From positions 1-64,000 of the forward strand of contig DWYX01000026.1 of the NCBI GenBank assembly GCA_019118465.1: a stretch of 64,000 nucleotides of DNA, read 5' to 3'. This DNA comes from Candidatus Limosilactobacillus faecipullorum. Its GTDB lineage: Bacteria > Bacillota > Bacilli > Lactobacillales > Lactobacillaceae. A program made the translations under genes and the position numbers. The notes below the pieces were generated by a model. That model ran no database searches. It was not told the DNA's origin and saw only the letters and a program-made list of their open reading frames with translations. Of this stretch, positions 7,278 to 17,468 are shown piece after piece. Position 1 is the first letter of the stretch. Each line of letters opens with the position of its first letter.

Positions 7278-9194
7278 ATGGCAAAAAAGAAAGGTGTCAT
7301 GACCGTAAAAGAACAATTAGCCTATAGTTTTGGGGCTTATGGGAATGACTCATTTTACTCTTTGTTATCTGGTTATCTAATTGTCTTTATTACTTCTCAC
7401 TTATTTGATTCGGGAAATAAGGCCTTAGATGCCAAAATGATCGGGTTAGTTACAGCAATTATTATGATCTTACGGATCGCTGAATTATTCATTGACCCCT
7501 TCATTGGTAACTGGATTGACCGGACTAAGACGCGGTGGGGCCACTCCCGGCCATGGATTGTAGCTGGTGGGACGGTTTCAACACTGCTATTAGCAGCCCT
7601 CTTTACGCCCCTCGGCAATTTGTACCAATCCAATGCGATGGCTTACCTCGTGGTCTTTGCGATCATGTACATCACGATGGATATTTTCTACTCCTTTAAG
7701 GACGTTGGTTTTTGGTCGTTACTTTCTTCATTGACGACGAACTCCGAAGAACGGGAAAAAACGGCGACCTTTGCCCGGATCGGTTCAGCCATCGGGGGTT
7801 CCTTAGTTGGGGTGGTAGTTATGCCAGCCGTAATTTTCTTCTCTGCCACCAAGACTTCAACTGGTGATACCCGGGGCTGGATGATCTTTGCGGCCATTAT
7901 CTGTTTCTTATCCCTCCTTTCGGCTTGGGGTGTGGGAATTTTTAACCGCGAAGTAGATTCTGATATTCGGCATAACGAAGAAGATACCGTTGGGGTGATT
8001 GGCGTTTTCAAAGCCGTGGCGAAAAATGACCAATTACTTTGGGTAGCTTTAGCCTACTTAGCTTACGGGATTGGTAATAACATCACCAACTCCTTGATTA
8101 TCTACTTCTTTACTTATATTGTTGGGAAAGCGACGGCCTTCTCCGTGCTTTCAACGATTAACATTTTCGCAGGGATGGCAGCCACGGCGCTTTTCCCAAT
8201 TCTTTCCAAGAAATTCAGTCGTCATCAAATGTTTGCAGGTTGTTTGTTAGTAATGGTGCTTGGTTTAGGGCTCTTTGCCTTTGCCGGCCAAAGCGTGGTG
8301 CTTTCCTTAGCTGCCGGCATTATCTATGCCTTCCCTCAACAAATGGTCTTCTTGATTGTCTTAATGATTATCACTGACTCAGTTGAATATGGGCAATGGA
8401 AGTTAGGCCACCGGGATGAATCCCTGTCCTTATCCATCCGGCCGTTGATTGATAAGTTCGGGGGTGCTGTTTCTAACGGGGTCGTTGGTCAAATTGCGAT
8501 CATTGCTGGGATGACGACCGGAGCGACAGCCGCTTCAATTACGGCTACCCAACGGATGAACTTTAAGCTTTTGATGTTGGCAGTGCCAGCGGCTTTGATG
8601 ATCATTGCCATCATTATCTTCTTACGAAAGATTACCTTAACTGAAGAAAAGCACGCTCAAATCGTCGACGAACTCGAACGGACTTGGGGTGAAAACTTCA
8701 AGGATGAAGACGATGCAGCTGATAGTCAAACGGAAGCAACTACCATTACCGCACCAGTTTCTGGGAAGCTCGTGGCCCTAGCCGATGTAAATGATGAACA
8801 TTATGCCAAGGGCGAACTTGGACAAGGTTTTGCAATTAAGCCAAGTGATGGAAAGGTTCTCGCTCCCTTTGACGGGACGGTTCGGTTAACCTTTGACGAT
8901 ACCCGCCACGCAGTTGGTTTGGTTGCGGAAAACGGCATGGCTGTTTTGATTCACGTGGGCTTAGGAACCGTCAAACTAAAAGGAACCGGCTTTGTATCTT
9001 ACGTCAACCGGGGGCAAGCTGTTAAGCGCGGCGATGAAATCCTCGAGTTCTGGCAACCAACCATTCAAAAAGCGGGGTTGGATGATACGGTGATGGTAAC
9101 GGTCACTAACTCTGATAAGTTCAAGGAATTTAAGTTCATTAAAACTAGTGGTGAAGTCGTTGATGCTGGTAATGAAGTTCTAACTGTTAAATAG
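7278..9194 (+). CDS. GPH-family sugar symporter with C-terminal EIIA domain (LacS/RafP type)
   Basis: A 638-residue membrane protein. The first ~455 residues form the twelve-helix GPH cation-sugar symporter (WIDRTKTRWGHSRPWI is the typical loop between helices 2 and 3). After a charged linker, residues ~495-638 are an EIIA(Glc)-like domain with the phosphorylatable histidine in AVLIHVGLG (H559), so HPr can tune uptake. It starts at ATG 7278 after GAAAGGCGG. The GH36 galactosidase follows after 11 bp, so the substrate is probably melibiose, raffinose or stachyose rather than lactose. Confidence 0.93.
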   Translation: MAKKKGVMTVKEQLAYSFGAYGNDSFYSLLSGYLIVFITSHLFDSGNKALDAKMIGLVTAIIMILRIAELFIDPFIGNWIDRTKTRWGHSRPWIVAGGTVSTLLLAALFTPLGNLYQSNAMAYLVVFAIMYITMDIFYSFKDVGFWSLLSSLTTNSEEREKTATFARIGSAIGGSLVGVVVMPAVIFFSATKTSTGDTRGWMIFAAIICFLSLLSAWGVGIFNREVDSDIRHNEEDTVGVIGVFKAVAKNDQLLWVALAYLAYGIGNNITNSLIIYFFTYIVGKATAFSVLSTINIFAGMAATALFPILSKKFSRHQMFAGCLLVMVLGLGLFAFAGQSVVLSLAAGIIYAFPQQMVFLIVLMIITDSVEYGQWKLGHRDESLSLSIRPLIDKFGGAVSNGVVGQIAIIAGMTTGATAASITATQRMNFKLLMLAVPAALMIIAIIIFLRKITLTEEKHAQIVDELERTWGENFKDEDDAADSQTEATTITAPVSGKLVALADVNDEHYAKGELGQGFAIKPSDGKVLAPFDGTVRLTFDDTRHAVGLVAENGMAVLIHVGLGTVKLKGTGFVSYVNRGQAVKRGDEILEFWQPTIQKAGLDDTVMVTVTNSDKFKEFKFIKTSGEVVDAGNEVLTVK

Positions 9195-9205
9195 GAGATG
9201 ATGTG

Positions 9206-11401
9206 ATGGAAACATTAATTACCTTTGATGAGAAACAAAAAGTCTTTCACTTAAGCAACGGCCAAATTTCCTATCTTTTCAGTGTAGAAGCTGGGGCTAC
9301 CCTTAGTCACCTTTACTTTGGTCAAGCTGTCAAAGCCTACCATGGTCAATTACGGTATCCGCGGTTAGACCGGGGCTTCTCTGGTAACCTTCCCGGCTCA
9401 AAGGACCGGACCTTTTCCCGGGACAGCGTTCCAGAAGAATACAGCAGTGCCGGGGAAATGAACTTCCGGACACTGGCAAGCGTCGTTCGCCAGGCTGATG
9501 GCGCCAACGCTTTGATGCTTAAGTATGTTGGTTACGAAATTACCCCGGGAAAACCAAAGTTGACAGGGTTACCAGCCGCGTATGTTGAAAATGACGATGA
9601 GGCCCAAACGTTAACAGTTACTTTGCAAGACGAAAAGAGCCAGGTTGAATTTAAGCTTGCCTACACGATTTACCGCGACTATCCAATCATTACCCGGTCG
9701 GTCCAAGTAGTTAATCACGGGGAAGCAAAGGTAAAGCTTGAAAAAGTGGCATCAATGCAACTAGACTTTGTGGGGCGGGATTTGGATGTGATTTCCCTAC
9801 CGGGAGCCCACGTACGGGAACGCCAAATTACCCGGACCCGGGTAACGCCGGGAATTCACCAATACAGTAGTATTCGGGGATCTTCTAGTCACCAAATGAA
9901 TCCGTTTGTGGCCTTAGTTGATCCGGCAACGACGGAGTTTAGTGGGGAGGCCTATGGCTTTGCCCTTGTTTACTCTGGTAACCACGCCTTTGAAGTTGAA
10001 AAAGACCAATTTGGCCAAACGCGCTTAACTGCTGGAATTAATGACTTTAACTTTAATTGGGAACTTCAACCCGGCGCTAGTTTTCAAGCTCCAGAAGTGC
10101 TGCTGACATACTCTAGCCACGGCCTAAACGGGATGAGCCAGGGCTTCCACCACTTAATCCAAGAACGGGTTGTCCGGTCTAAATTCAAGCACGCCCAACG
10201 CCCAATTGTAGTGAACAACTGGGAAGCAACCTACTTTGATTTTGATGAGGCGAAGCTCCAGACCATTGTTGATGAAGCTCAGAATCTCGGGATTGAAATG
10301 TTTGTCCTGGATGATGGTTGGTTTGGTCACCGGAGTAACGATGATTCTTCCCTTGGTGACTGGCAAGTCTTCGCCAAGAAGTTTCCGCATGGTTTAAAAC
10401 ACTTTGCCGACTACGTTCATGGGAAAGGTCTAAAGTTTGGGCTTTGGTTTGAACCTGAAATGATTTCCTATGATTCTGACTTGTACCGGAATCACCCTGA
10501 TTATCTGATGCAAGTACCAGGCCGGGAACCGTCCCCAGCTCGGGACCAATACATTCTAGACTTGAGTCGTCAAGAAGTTGTTGATAATATCTTTGAGCAA
10601 GTTAAGGCGATCTTAACTGCCAATGATGTTGACTACGTGAAGTGGGACATGAACCGGCACCTTTCCGATATTTACTCAGTGGGCTTACCACCAGAACGGC
10701 AAGGAGAAGTTTATCACCGTTACATGTTAGGGGTTTACCAGTTAATGGACCGCTTGACCAGTGCCTTTCCAGATGTGCTCTTTGAAGGTTGCTCTGGTGG
10801 GGGTGGTCGCTTTGACGCTGGCCTGGCTTATTACATGCCACAAAGTTGGACAAGTGATAACACCGATGCGGTAGCCCGGTTGGGGATCCAAGCAGGGACT
10901 AGCCTGGTTTACCCACCGTCCTTAATGACCGCCCACGTTTCGGCAGTGCCAAATGGTCAGACTGGCCGGACGACTTCCTTTGCAACCCGGGGGGCCGTGG
11001 CCATGAGTGCCGTCTTTGGCTATGAACTTGATTTAACCAAGTTAACGACGGAAGAAAAACAGGCGGTCAAAGAGCAAATTGGTAAATATCAAGAAGTTCG
11101 CGACCTCGTAGTAAATGGTGATTTCTTCCGTTTGAAGGATCCGGGTGCTGGAAATAAAGTGGCGTGGATGTTTGTCGCTAAGGATCAAAGTGAAGCCCTC
11201 GTGATGGACTGTCAGTTATTAGCCGAAGCGCAACCGTTCTTTACTAAGACTAAGCTAGTCGGCTTAGATCCAAACCGGAAATACCAAAACGTTGCGACGA
11301 AAGAGATCTTTGGTGGCGATGAACTTATGCACCTCGGTTATTACAATCCGGTGGTTAAAGAGGACTTCGTAGCCCGTTTAACCCACTTTAAAGCCTTATA
11401 A
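9206..11401 (+). CDS. melA: alpha-galactosidase, GH36
   Basis: A 731-residue cytosolic retaining alpha-galactosidase that releases galactose from melibiose and raffinose-family sugars. The fold is a beta-sandwich followed by a barrel with the signatures WEATYFDF, DDGWFG, KWDMNRH (nucleophile D481), CSGGGGRFD and SDNTDA (acid/base D551), spaced as in the family. A GTG lies one codon upstream, but ATG 9206 is better spaced from TAGGAG. It is the second gene of the operon and ends at a strong terminator. Confidence 0.95.
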   Translation: METLITFDEKQKVFHLSNGQISYLFSVEAGATLSHLYFGQAVKAYHGQLRYPRLDRGFSGNLPGSKDRTFSRDSVPEEYSSAGEMNFRTLASVVRQADGANALMLKYVGYEITPGKPKLTGLPAAYVENDDEAQTLTVTLQDEKSQVEFKLAYTIYRDYPIITRSVQVVNHGEAKVKLEKVASMQLDFVGRDLDVISLPGAHVRERQITRTRVTPGIHQYSSIRGSSSHQMNPFVALVDPATTEFSGEAYGFALVYSGNHAFEVEKDQFGQTRLTAGINDFNFNWELQPGASFQAPEVLLTYSSHGLNGMSQGFHHLIQERVVRSKFKHAQRPIVVNNWEATYFDFDEAKLQTIVDEAQNLGIEMFVLDDGWFGHRSNDDSSLGDWQVFAKKFPHGLKHFADYVHGKGLKFGLWFEPEMISYDSDLYRNHPDYLMQVPGREPSPARDQYILDLSRQEVVDNIFEQVKAILTANDVDYVKWDMNRHLSDIYSVGLPPERQGEVYHRYMLGVYQLMDRLTSAFPDVLFEGCSGGGGRFDAGLAYYMPQSWTSDNTDAVARLGIQAGTSLVYPPSLMTAHVSAVPNGQTGRTTSFATRGAVAMSAVFGYELDLTKLTTEEKQAVKEQIGKYQEVRDLVVNGDFFRLKDPGAGNKVAWMFVAKDQSEALVMDCQLLAEAQPFFTKTKLVGLDPNRKYQNVATKEIFGGDELMHLGYYNPVVKEDFVARLTHFKAL

Positions 11402-11451
11402 CAGCATGTACTAAATCAAATTTGCAAATACTAAAATCAATTCTTACCGAA

Positions 11452-11486
11452 AAAAGGGACCAAGCAGGCGCATGCTTGGTCCCTTT
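11452..11486. terminator. bidirectional terminator
   Basis: Near-perfect stem AAAAGGGACCAAGCA / TGCTTGGTCCCTTTT between the convergent alpha-galactosidase and flavodoxin-like genes. Confidence 0.88.
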
Positions 11487-11503
11487 TGGGGTATTTAATG
11501 ATG

Positions 11504-11517
11504 ATTTCCCGGGAAAT
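11504..11517. promoter_or_regulatory. Noc-binding-site palindrome (NBS 3)
   Basis: Perfect ATTTCCCGGGAAAT. The final T belongs to the minus-strand TAA stop of the flavodoxin-like gene. Confidence 0.75.
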
Positions 11518-12287
11518 TATTTCCGGGCGTGGAGACGAACCGTTAACAAATGTAAAATCGTGGCCAATAAGGCAAAGAAGATGATCACAAAGGAAAAGTA
11601 GGTCCACCAAAAACCAGTAATAGGAACTAAGTGGCTTAAACCAACCTGGATGCCCATGGTAATTAAGGTCATAATTGCGACAATCGCAAAAAGTTCAAAG
11701 TACCGTTTCACGGTTTGATCATCCTTTCTTTGGCTTTGATTAATCTTTTCACTGAGCTTTTTTAAACGGGTAATTTTCTTTTCAGGCAGGCCTTGAGCTT
11801 CGTGATCCCAGGTGCCAGCTTGAACGGCTTCACCAAGTTTGATTAGGCCAGCAGTACTGAGAACCCGATCGACAGTTTGGAAGGTTGGATCGGTAGCTGG
11901 ACTGAAGAAGTTGGCCCACGCCTGCTTATAACAAGAAGTTAAGGTAACGTAATGCTTATTTTTAAAACGACCCGGATGCATCCCACCCCGGTGATCAATT
12001 CGGACGAGGTAGTGCCGCAAGATATCAAAAAATTGCTTTAGCGTCCCACTTTCTTGCCCCCAGTAAGTCGGGGTGGCGATGACCCAAACGTCGCTTTTAA
12101 TTAAAAGCTGAACCAGTTTCCCCAAATCCCGGTTTGGATGCTGGGGCCCAGCGGGATGGAGATTAAAGTCATTTAGGTTGATCGTAACTGCCGTATTTGG
12201 GGCTTTTACATTATCCATTACCGTCGCTAACATTTGCGCCGTAATGCCTTCTGGATTAGTACCAGCAAAAATTCCTAAAACTTGAAT
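11517..12287 (-). CDS. membrane-anchored NADPH-dependent FMN reductase-like flavoprotein
   Basis: The flavodoxin-like half (about residues 1-165) has the FMN-loop pattern GIFAGTNPEG and the ATPTYWGQESGTLKQFFD motif of FMN reductases; the last ~60 residues form two membrane helices. The first ATG (12233) would remove the first beta strand. Homologous coding continues upstream to ATT 12287 (ATT CAA GTT TTA GGA), where an in-frame TAA closes the frame and AGAAGG stands at a plausible distance. No ATG, GTG or TTG lies between. So it either starts at ATT, as infC does, or has lost its start codon. The substrate is unknown. Confidence 0.7.
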   Translation of the reverse strand: MQVLGIFAGTNPEGITAQMLATVMDNVKAPNTAVTINLNDFNLHPAGPQHPNRDLGKLVQLLIKSDVWVIATPTYWGQESGTLKQFFDILRHYLVRIDHRGGMHPGRFKNKHYVTLTSCYKQAWANFFSPATDPTFQTVDRVLSTAGLIKLGEAVQAGTWDHEAQGLPEKKITRLKKLSEKINQSQRKDDQTVKRYFELFAIVAIMTLITMGIQVGLSHLVPITGFWWTYFSFVIIFFALLATILHLLTVRLHARK

Positions 12288-12405
12288 ACGATCACAACCT
12301 TCTTAATTAAGTTAAATCCACTATACCATAGATTGAAAACGCTAATTGAGTTTGATTCTTATCAAGACGAAATTTAGTTATAAGGTAGGCCTGCCAAATA
12401 AGCAC

Positions 12406-12449
12406 GCAAAAAACCGCCAAGCATGACGAGATCATTGCTTAGCGGTTTT
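12406..12449. terminator. terminator of the small membrane protein gene
   Basis: Stem AAAACCGC(T/C)AAGCA ... TGCTTGGCGGTTTT with a T-run in the minus direction. Confidence 0.8.
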
Positions 12450-12457
12450 ATCAAGAT

Positions 12458-12853
12458 TTATTTTTCTTTAAGGTATTTACTACGGACCAGTAATTCCCGG
12501 GATTGCTGGTCCATTGGTCGGTAACCCTTCGTAAAGAGGTGGCGGAAATACATCATGTTGTAAATGAAGGTAAATAAGACGGCCGGCCACGGGAAAGTTA
12601 AGAGGTCCCCAAGGTGAAACATCAGGGCAAAGAGGACGTAAATCGCATCCCAAACTAGCATCAAAGCAAAGTTGTACCAGTCGCCGCGAAAGACAGCCGG
12701 GAGGGGGCCGAACCAAAACGTGGTCCAAGAAATCCCGACCTTGGCAATCCGAATATCGCCCGCATCGTTAATTACCTTAGCGTAATTCGGTGGGACAGGA
12801 AGATTCTTTAAGAAATCTTGGTTGTTATTTTGATTACCAAATGGGTTTTGCAC
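12458..12853 (-). CDS. small membrane protein, DUF2628-like
   Basis: A 131-residue protein starting at GTG 12853 after AAGGAGG. The N-terminus is Asn/Gln-rich and soluble; WTTFWFGPLPAVFRGDWYNFALML then begins two or three membrane segments. The W-x-x-F-W-F-G-P pattern resembles DUF2628-type proteins of unknown role. It is monocistronic, with its own terminator. Confidence 0.7.
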   Translation of the reverse strand: MQNPFGNQNNNQDFLKNLPVPPNYAKVINDAGDIRIAKVGISWTTFWFGPLPAVFRGDWYNFALMLVWDAIYVLFALMFHLGDLLTFPWPAVLFTFIYNMMYFRHLFTKGYRPMDQQSRELLVRSKYLKEK

Positions 12854-13081
12854 TGGTTAGCCTCCTTGATTAAACGTATTTGTAACCAATTAAGTGTAAC
12901 ATAGGTTTGGGGATAGGAGCGAGCAATCTTACTTAATGGAAAATTTTGCGTGTAAAATTGAGAAAATATGCTATAGCTTTTAGCTATATTCATGAATTTA
13001 ATGAATAAGAAACTGATTCAATGAAAAGCCTAGTTTCTAAACCGATTTACCAATTTTTTGGAATAAAAATTAAGAAAAATG

Positions 13082-13111
13082 TTGACAAAGATTAGAAAAT
13101 GATGATAGAAT
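13082..13111 (+). promoter_or_regulatory. promoter of the met operon
   Basis: TTGACA (13082-13087), 18-bp spacer, TAGAAT (13106-13111). Transcription would start near 13118, just before the T-box leader. Confidence 0.75.
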
Positions 13112-13117
13112 TTTGAC

Positions 13118-13405
13118 AATCAAATGAGCGAAGTAAACATTTAGAAAAGCAGAGTAACTGATGGCGGTTATCACAGAGAGCTCTTGGCTGGTGAAAAAGA
13201 GTTAACCTAAGTTAGTGAAGATGGGCTTGGAATGGCACTGGCGATTCGTTAGTCAGTGACGGGGTTGCACCCGTTACCAATGCAGGGTTATTCAAGAGAG
13301 TAACTCAGCAAGATTTCACTTGTGAGGGTGGAATGAATCTAAGGTGGTAACACGAGCAATCGTCCTTGATCGAAGAAAACTTCGGTTAAGGGCGATTTTT
13401 TGTTT
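13118..13405 (+). promoter_or_regulatory. T-box leader, probably methionine-specific
   Basis: The T-box sequence AAGGTGGTAACACG (13341-13354) precedes a terminator (13358-13402, AATCGTCC...GGGCGATTTTTT). Stem I shows GAGAGCTCTTGGCTGGTG features, and its specifier side reads GAAG-ATG-G with ATG at 13221-13223, i.e. methionine. Uncharged tRNA-Met would stabilise the antiterminator and turn on metQNI. The gene context agrees with the specifier. Confidence 0.9.
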
Positions 13406-13450
13406 TTTCGCTTATGTCGTCAAGATGAAAAAAGAAAGGAAGTTATCATT

Positions 13451-14302
13451 ATGCGGAAGAAGAAACAAAAACGGTTGGTTATCTGGTTGGTTTTAGCGGT
13501 TGTTGTCGTTGTTGGTGCGATCTTTAGTTTTGGCCTTACCGGGCAGAAACAAAACAAGACGGTGACGGTAGGGGTGGTTAGCCCAAGTACTGCTGACGAA
13601 AAGATTTGGAATCAAGTTGCCAAAACGGCAAAGGATAAGTATGGAGTTACGGTTAAGACAAAGACCTTCACCGACTACACTCAACCCAACAAGGCCTTGG
13701 CGAATGGTTCGATTGATCTAAACGCCTTCCAACACTACGCTTTCTTAGGTGCTTGGAACAAGGCAAATAAGGGAAGCCTGGTTGCCATTGGTAAGACGTT
13801 TATTACTCCAATCCACCTTTACTCTAACAAGTACAAGAATATCAAGGATTTACCGGACGGAGCGACAATCGCCGTTCCAAACGATACTTCGAATGAAAGC
13901 CGGGCCCTCTTCGTCTTGAAGAATGCTGGTTTGATCACCTTAAAGAAGTCGGCTGGAACTTTAGCAACGGTTGCGGATATCAAGAGTAACCCCCACAACT
14001 TAAAGATTAAGGAATTGGCGGCTGAACAAACGGCCCGGTCACTTGATGATGTTGACGCGGCGGTTGTAAACACTAACTATGCGGTGGCCGCAAAGTTGGC
14101 TGATAACAAGATTCTTTACACGGAACCAGTTAACAAGGATTCGCAACAATGGATCAACATTATCGTAGCAAACAAGAAGGACAAGAATAAGGAAGCTTAC
14201 CAAGACGTGGTAAAGGCTTACCAAACGACGCAAGTTAAGCACTTGATCCAAAAGTACTACGGAGATAAGGAAATCGCTGCTTGGGATTTGAAGTTGAAGT
14301 AA
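13451..14302 (+). CDS. metQ: methionine ABC transporter substrate-binding protein
   Basis: A 283-residue NlpA/MetQ-family binding protein that captures methionine outside the membrane. It starts at ATG 13451 after [16 protein letters not shown] and a hydrophobic stretch (about 9-29) form the export signal. There is no cysteine lipobox: the stretch ends [10 protein letters not shown], so the protein is probably held by an uncleaved N-terminal helix rather than lipid. Later motifs such as [20 protein letters not shown] and [14 protein letters not shown] are typical. First gene of the T-box-controlled operon. Confidence 0.92.
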   Translation: MRKKKQKRLVIWLVLAVVVVVGAIFSFGLTGQKQNKTVTVGVVSPSTADEKIWNQVAKTAKDKYGVTVKTKTFTDYTQPNKALANGSIDLNAFQHYAFLGAWNKANKGSLVAIGKTFITPIHLYSNKYKNIKDLPDGATIAVPNDTSNESRALFVLKNAGLITLKKSAGTLATVADIKSNPHNLKIKELAAEQTARSLDDVDAAVVNTNYAVAAKLADNKILYTEPVNKDSQQWINIIVANKKDKNKEAYQDVVKAYQTTQVKHLIQKYYGDKEIAAWDLKLK

Positions 14303-14321
14303 TTTACACGGAGGGATAACT

Positions 14322-15365
14322 ATGTCACACATCATTGATCTGGATCACGTTTCGGTAACTTTCGGTGATCTCCACGCCGTTTCAGACGTGACCATTAAAG
14401 TCGATAAAGGCGATGTTTACGGGGTCGTTGGTTATTCCGGGGCGGGGAAATCTACCTTGGTGCGGACAATTAACCTCCTCCAATTACCAACGAGTGGAAC
14501 GATTGAAATTGCTGGTACAACCTTCTTTAAAGACGGTGCTGCTCAAATTTCAGGCAAAGAACTTCAAGCTAAGCGGCGGAACATCGGGATGATTTTCCAA
14601 CACTTTAACCTCTTAAACGAAACAACGGTCATTGAAAACGTTGCTTTTGCCTTAAAGCACAGCGACCTTGACGATGACGCCATTGAAAAGAAATGCTACG
14701 AACTCTTAGACTTAGTTGGTCTCAAGGATAAGGCGGAAAACTATCCGGTTCAACTTTCTGGTGGGGAACAACAACGGGTTGCGATTGCCCGGGCGTTAGC
14801 CAATGATCCGGAAATCTTAATTTCAGACGAAGCCACTTCCGCCCTCGACCCACAAAACACTAACCAAATTTTGGACCTCTTAAAACGATTGAATAAGAAA
14901 TTAGGCTTAACGATCATCTTAATTACTCACGAAATGGATGCAGTTAAGAAGGTCGCCAATAAAATCGCCGTCATGGAGCACGGGAAGGTAGTCGAACAAG
15001 GCAACCTCCGGGACGTCTACCTCCGACCACAAGCGGAATTAACCCGTCAATTCGTCGGCGGTTCCTTAGCCGCTGCCGATACTCTCCGTTCTTTCAATTT
15101 AGGTGGATTGAACGATAACGAACAACTTTACCAAGTGGTCTTTAGTGCTACTAACGTTACGAAGTCGATCATCCTTGAATTATACAAGCAAGTTGGCGTT
15201 GATGTTTCGATGCTTTATGGAAATATTGAAGTGCTCGGGGATGAACCCGTTGGGACGATGTTTATCCTGGTTACCGGGACCCCAGAACAACAAGCTAAAG
15301 TTACGGAACTATTGAAGAGTTTTAATGTTGAAGTTAGTCAGGTTGATGGAGGAATCTTAGCATGA
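14322..15365 (+). CDS. metN: methionine ABC transporter ATP-binding protein
   Basis: A 347-residue ATPase with Walker [11 protein letters not shown]-loop, signature LSGGEQQR and DEATSALDP. The C-terminal ~90 residues are the NIL ligand-sensing domain that binds methionine and shuts the transporter when the cell is replete. It follows metQ by 19 bp with GGAGGG upstream, and its TGA overlaps the ATG of metI. Confidence 0.95.
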   Translation: MSHIIDLDHVSVTFGDLHAVSDVTIKVDKGDVYGVVGYSGAGKSTLVRTINLLQLPTSGTIEIAGTTFFKDGAAQISGKELQAKRRNIGMIFQHFNLLNETTVIENVAFALKHSDLDDDAIEKKCYELLDLVGLKDKAENYPVQLSGGEQQRVAIARALANDPEILISDEATSALDPQNTNQILDLLKRLNKKLGLTIILITHEMDAVKKVANKIAVMEHGKVVEQGNLRDVYLRPQAELTRQFVGGSLAAADTLRSFNLGGLNDNEQLYQVVFSATNVTKSIILELYKQVGVDVSMLYGNIEVLGDEPVGTMFILVTGTPEQQAKVTELLKSFNVEVSQVDGGILA

Positions 15366-16063
15366 GCGAGTTAATTTCAAAATATTTACCAAACGTTACC
15401 AGCCTAGGTTGGACTGGTGATAGTGGTTGGGGCACGGCGATTTTTCAAACCATTTTTATGACCTTTTGGCCAGCGGTTGTTGGCGGGATCTTAGGGCTAG
15501 TCTTTGGCCTCGCCCTGGTGTTAACTAAAGACGGGGGGATTTTAGCCAACCGGGTTTGGTTTAACATCTGCGATAAGATTGTTTCCTTCTTCCGGGCGAT
15601 TCCGTTCATTATCTTGTTAGCCTTTATTGCCCCCTTTACCCAATTGATTGTCGGTACCCAAATTGGGACAACGGCCGCTCTTGTTCCGCTTTCCTTAGGG
15701 GTCTTTCCTTTTTTTGCCCGCCAAGTTGAAGTGGCCTTAGAAAGTGTTGATCGCGGTAAGGTTGAAGCTGCTCAAGCCCTTGGTTCTACCAATTGGGATA
15801 TTATCTTTGATGTTTACCTAAGTGAGGCGCGGGCGGAACTCGTCCGGGTTTCAACAGTAACTTTGATCAGTTTGATTGGTTTAACCGCCATGGCCGGAGC
15901 GATCGGGGCTGGTGGTCTTGGGAACACCGCAATCGCCTACGGGTACAACCGGTTTAATAACGATGTGACGGTGGTTGCCACCCTCTTGGTTTTGATCTTG
16001 GTTTTGATTGTCCAATTAGTTGGGGACTGGTTAGCCAAGAAATTGAACCATCAAGTTCGGTAG
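15362..16063 (+). CDS. metI: methionine ABC transporter permease
   Basis: A 233-residue permease with five predicted membrane helices and the coupling-loop pattern [16 protein letters not shown] that contacts MetN. ATGA overlap with metN. It completes the MetQNI importer; no terminator is obvious before the repeat remnant at 16107. Confidence 0.94.
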   Translation: MSELISKYLPNVTSLGWTGDSGWGTAIFQTIFMTFWPAVVGGILGLVFGLALVLTKDGGILANRVWFNICDKIVSFFRAIPFIILLAFIAPFTQLIVGTQIGTTAALVPLSLGVFPFFARQVEVALESVDRGKVEAAQALGSTNWDIIFDVYLSEARAELVRVSTVTLISLIGLTAMAGAIGAGGLGNTAIAYGYNRFNNDVTVVATLLVLILVLIVQLVGDWLAKKLNHQVR

Positions 16064-16106
16064 AGCAAATAACATGAAATATTAAAGAGGGCAGGAATAA
16101 TTAGGG

Positions 16107-16280
16107 CCACTAACTTAATAGCTAGAACGAACACAACTTTGAGAGCATTTCTATTACTCAGATATTGTGGTGAAAAGCAGTAGCTGAATGGTAGTTGCTT
16201 GCACCAACCTTATTCAGCTTTGCGTGGGTTTGCGAACGCCAAACAAGTTGGCTGGTTTGCGCCAACATTCCCTGGCCAAT
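16107..16280. repeat. fragments of dispersed repeats R2 and R1
   Basis: 16107-16190 (CCACTAACTTAATAG...ACACAACTTTGAGAG...AAAAGCAGTAGCTG) is repeated at 53195-53275 and partly at 34504-34575. 16215-16260 (TTGCGTGGGTTTGCGAACG...AAGTTGGCTGGTT) is the R1 body. No gene lies in 16064-16312. Confidence 0.6.
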
Positions 16281-16312
16281 GGTTGCGACGTTATACTAAA
16301 GGGAGGATCAGC

Positions 16313-17464
16313 ATGGAAAAAACTGAGAAATTGAAGATCTTAACGGACTTAATTGCTATTCCGACGGTTAACCAAAACGAAGCGGCGGTTGCTAATTACC
16401 TTCAGGATTTATTCCAAGCTCATGGCCTTACGGCTACAGTTGATGAATTCACTCCGGGACGAGCGAATTTAATTTTAGAAGTTGGTGCAGGCGATCACGT
16501 TCTCGGCATAACTGGTCATATGGATACCGTTGCCGTTGGTGAAGAAAAGTTCTGGCAGCATCCGCCGTTTGAAGCCGCAATCGATGGTGATCGGATTTAT
16601 GGGCGAGGGGCTGCTGATATGAAAAGTGGTTTGGCCGCTCAGGCAATTGCCCTAATCGAATTACATGAAGCAGATTTGCTCCATGGGCGGGTTCGTTTTC
16701 TTGCGACTGCCGGTGAAGAGTTGGGGACTCCTGGCGCTAATCGGCTCTTAGAACAAGGACAGGCGGATGACTTGGATGCTTTGTTGGTTGGGGAAGCAAC
16801 TGGTGGGGATGTCATTTATGCCCATGCTGGAAGCATTAACTACCGCCTAGCAAGCACTGGGAAAGCAGCGCACTCTTCAACTCCGGAGGTGGGGGTGAAT
16901 GCCTTAACACCGCTGGTTAAATTTTATCAAGAAGAGGCGAAATTGTTTCAGAATCTCCCCCAAGATCCAATTTTGGGCCCAGTAAAACACAGTGTGACCG
17001 TGATTAAGGGTGGCGATCAGGTTAATTCAATTCCGGCGCAAGCAGAATTAATGGGCAATGTTCGTCCGACTAAGGTAGTACCAAACACCGAGGTAATTGA
17101 ATGGTTGCAACAGTTAGTTGCCCATTTAAAAGACGATTTCCCGGGAAATAAACTTGAGTTAACCATTATTCATGATTTTTATCCGGTTAGTACCGCTCCT
17201 CAAGACGAGTTTATCCAAACCGTCTTAACCGCAAGCCAGCAATGTTTTGGCGAAATCAGAGAGCGGCCGCTTCCCCAATTAAGGACCATTAACGGCGCAA
17301 CTGATGCTAGTGTCTTCACTAAGGCAAATCCTGAGTTACCCGTCGCTGTTTTGGGTCCCGATGCCTGGGAAAGCTCCCACCAAGTTGATGAATTTACAAC
17401 GATTAGTTCATATCTAGCAACGATTGAAACTTATAAACGAGTTATAGAAAAAGGCCTTCGATGA
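16313..17464 (+). CDS. M20 family metallopeptidase, ArgE/DapE type
   Basis: A 383-residue di-zinc amidohydrolase. Metal-site motifs are GHMDTVAVG, GRGAADMKSG and AGEELGTPGA; the lid domain follows (HAGSINYRLASTGKAAHSS). It is probably annotated as succinyl-diaminopimelate desuccinylase, but ArgE/DapE-like dipeptidases look alike and no lysine-pathway neighbour is present. It starts at ATG 16313 after GGGAGGA; the upstream frame is repeat sequence. An in-frame Noc-like palindrome (17136-17149) encodes part of DDFPGNK. Confidence 0.85.
   Translation: MEKTEKLKILTDLIAIPTVNQNEAAVANYLQDLFQAHGLTATVDEFTPGRANLILEVGAGDHVLGITGHMDTVAVGEEKFWQHPPFEAAIDGDRIYGRGAADMKSGLAAQAIALIELHEADLLHGRVRFLATAGEELGTPGANRLLEQGQADDLDALLVGEATGGDVIYAHAGSINYRLASTGKAAHSSTPEVGVNALTPLVKFYQEEAKLFQNLPQDPILGPVKHSVTVIKGGDQVNSIPAQAELMGNVRPTKVVPNTEVIEWLQQLVAHLKDDFPGNKLELTIIHDFYPVSTAPQDEFIQTVLTASQQCFGEIRERPLPQLRTINGATDASVFTKANPELPVAVLGPDAWESSHQVDEFTTISSYLATIETYKRVIEKGLR
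17136..17149. promoter_or_regulatory. Noc-binding-site palindrome inside the M20 gene (NBS 4)
   Basis: Perfect ATTTCCCGGGAAAT read in frame as the FPGN part of DDFPGNK. Confidence 0.75.
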
Positions 17465-17468
17465 GAAG

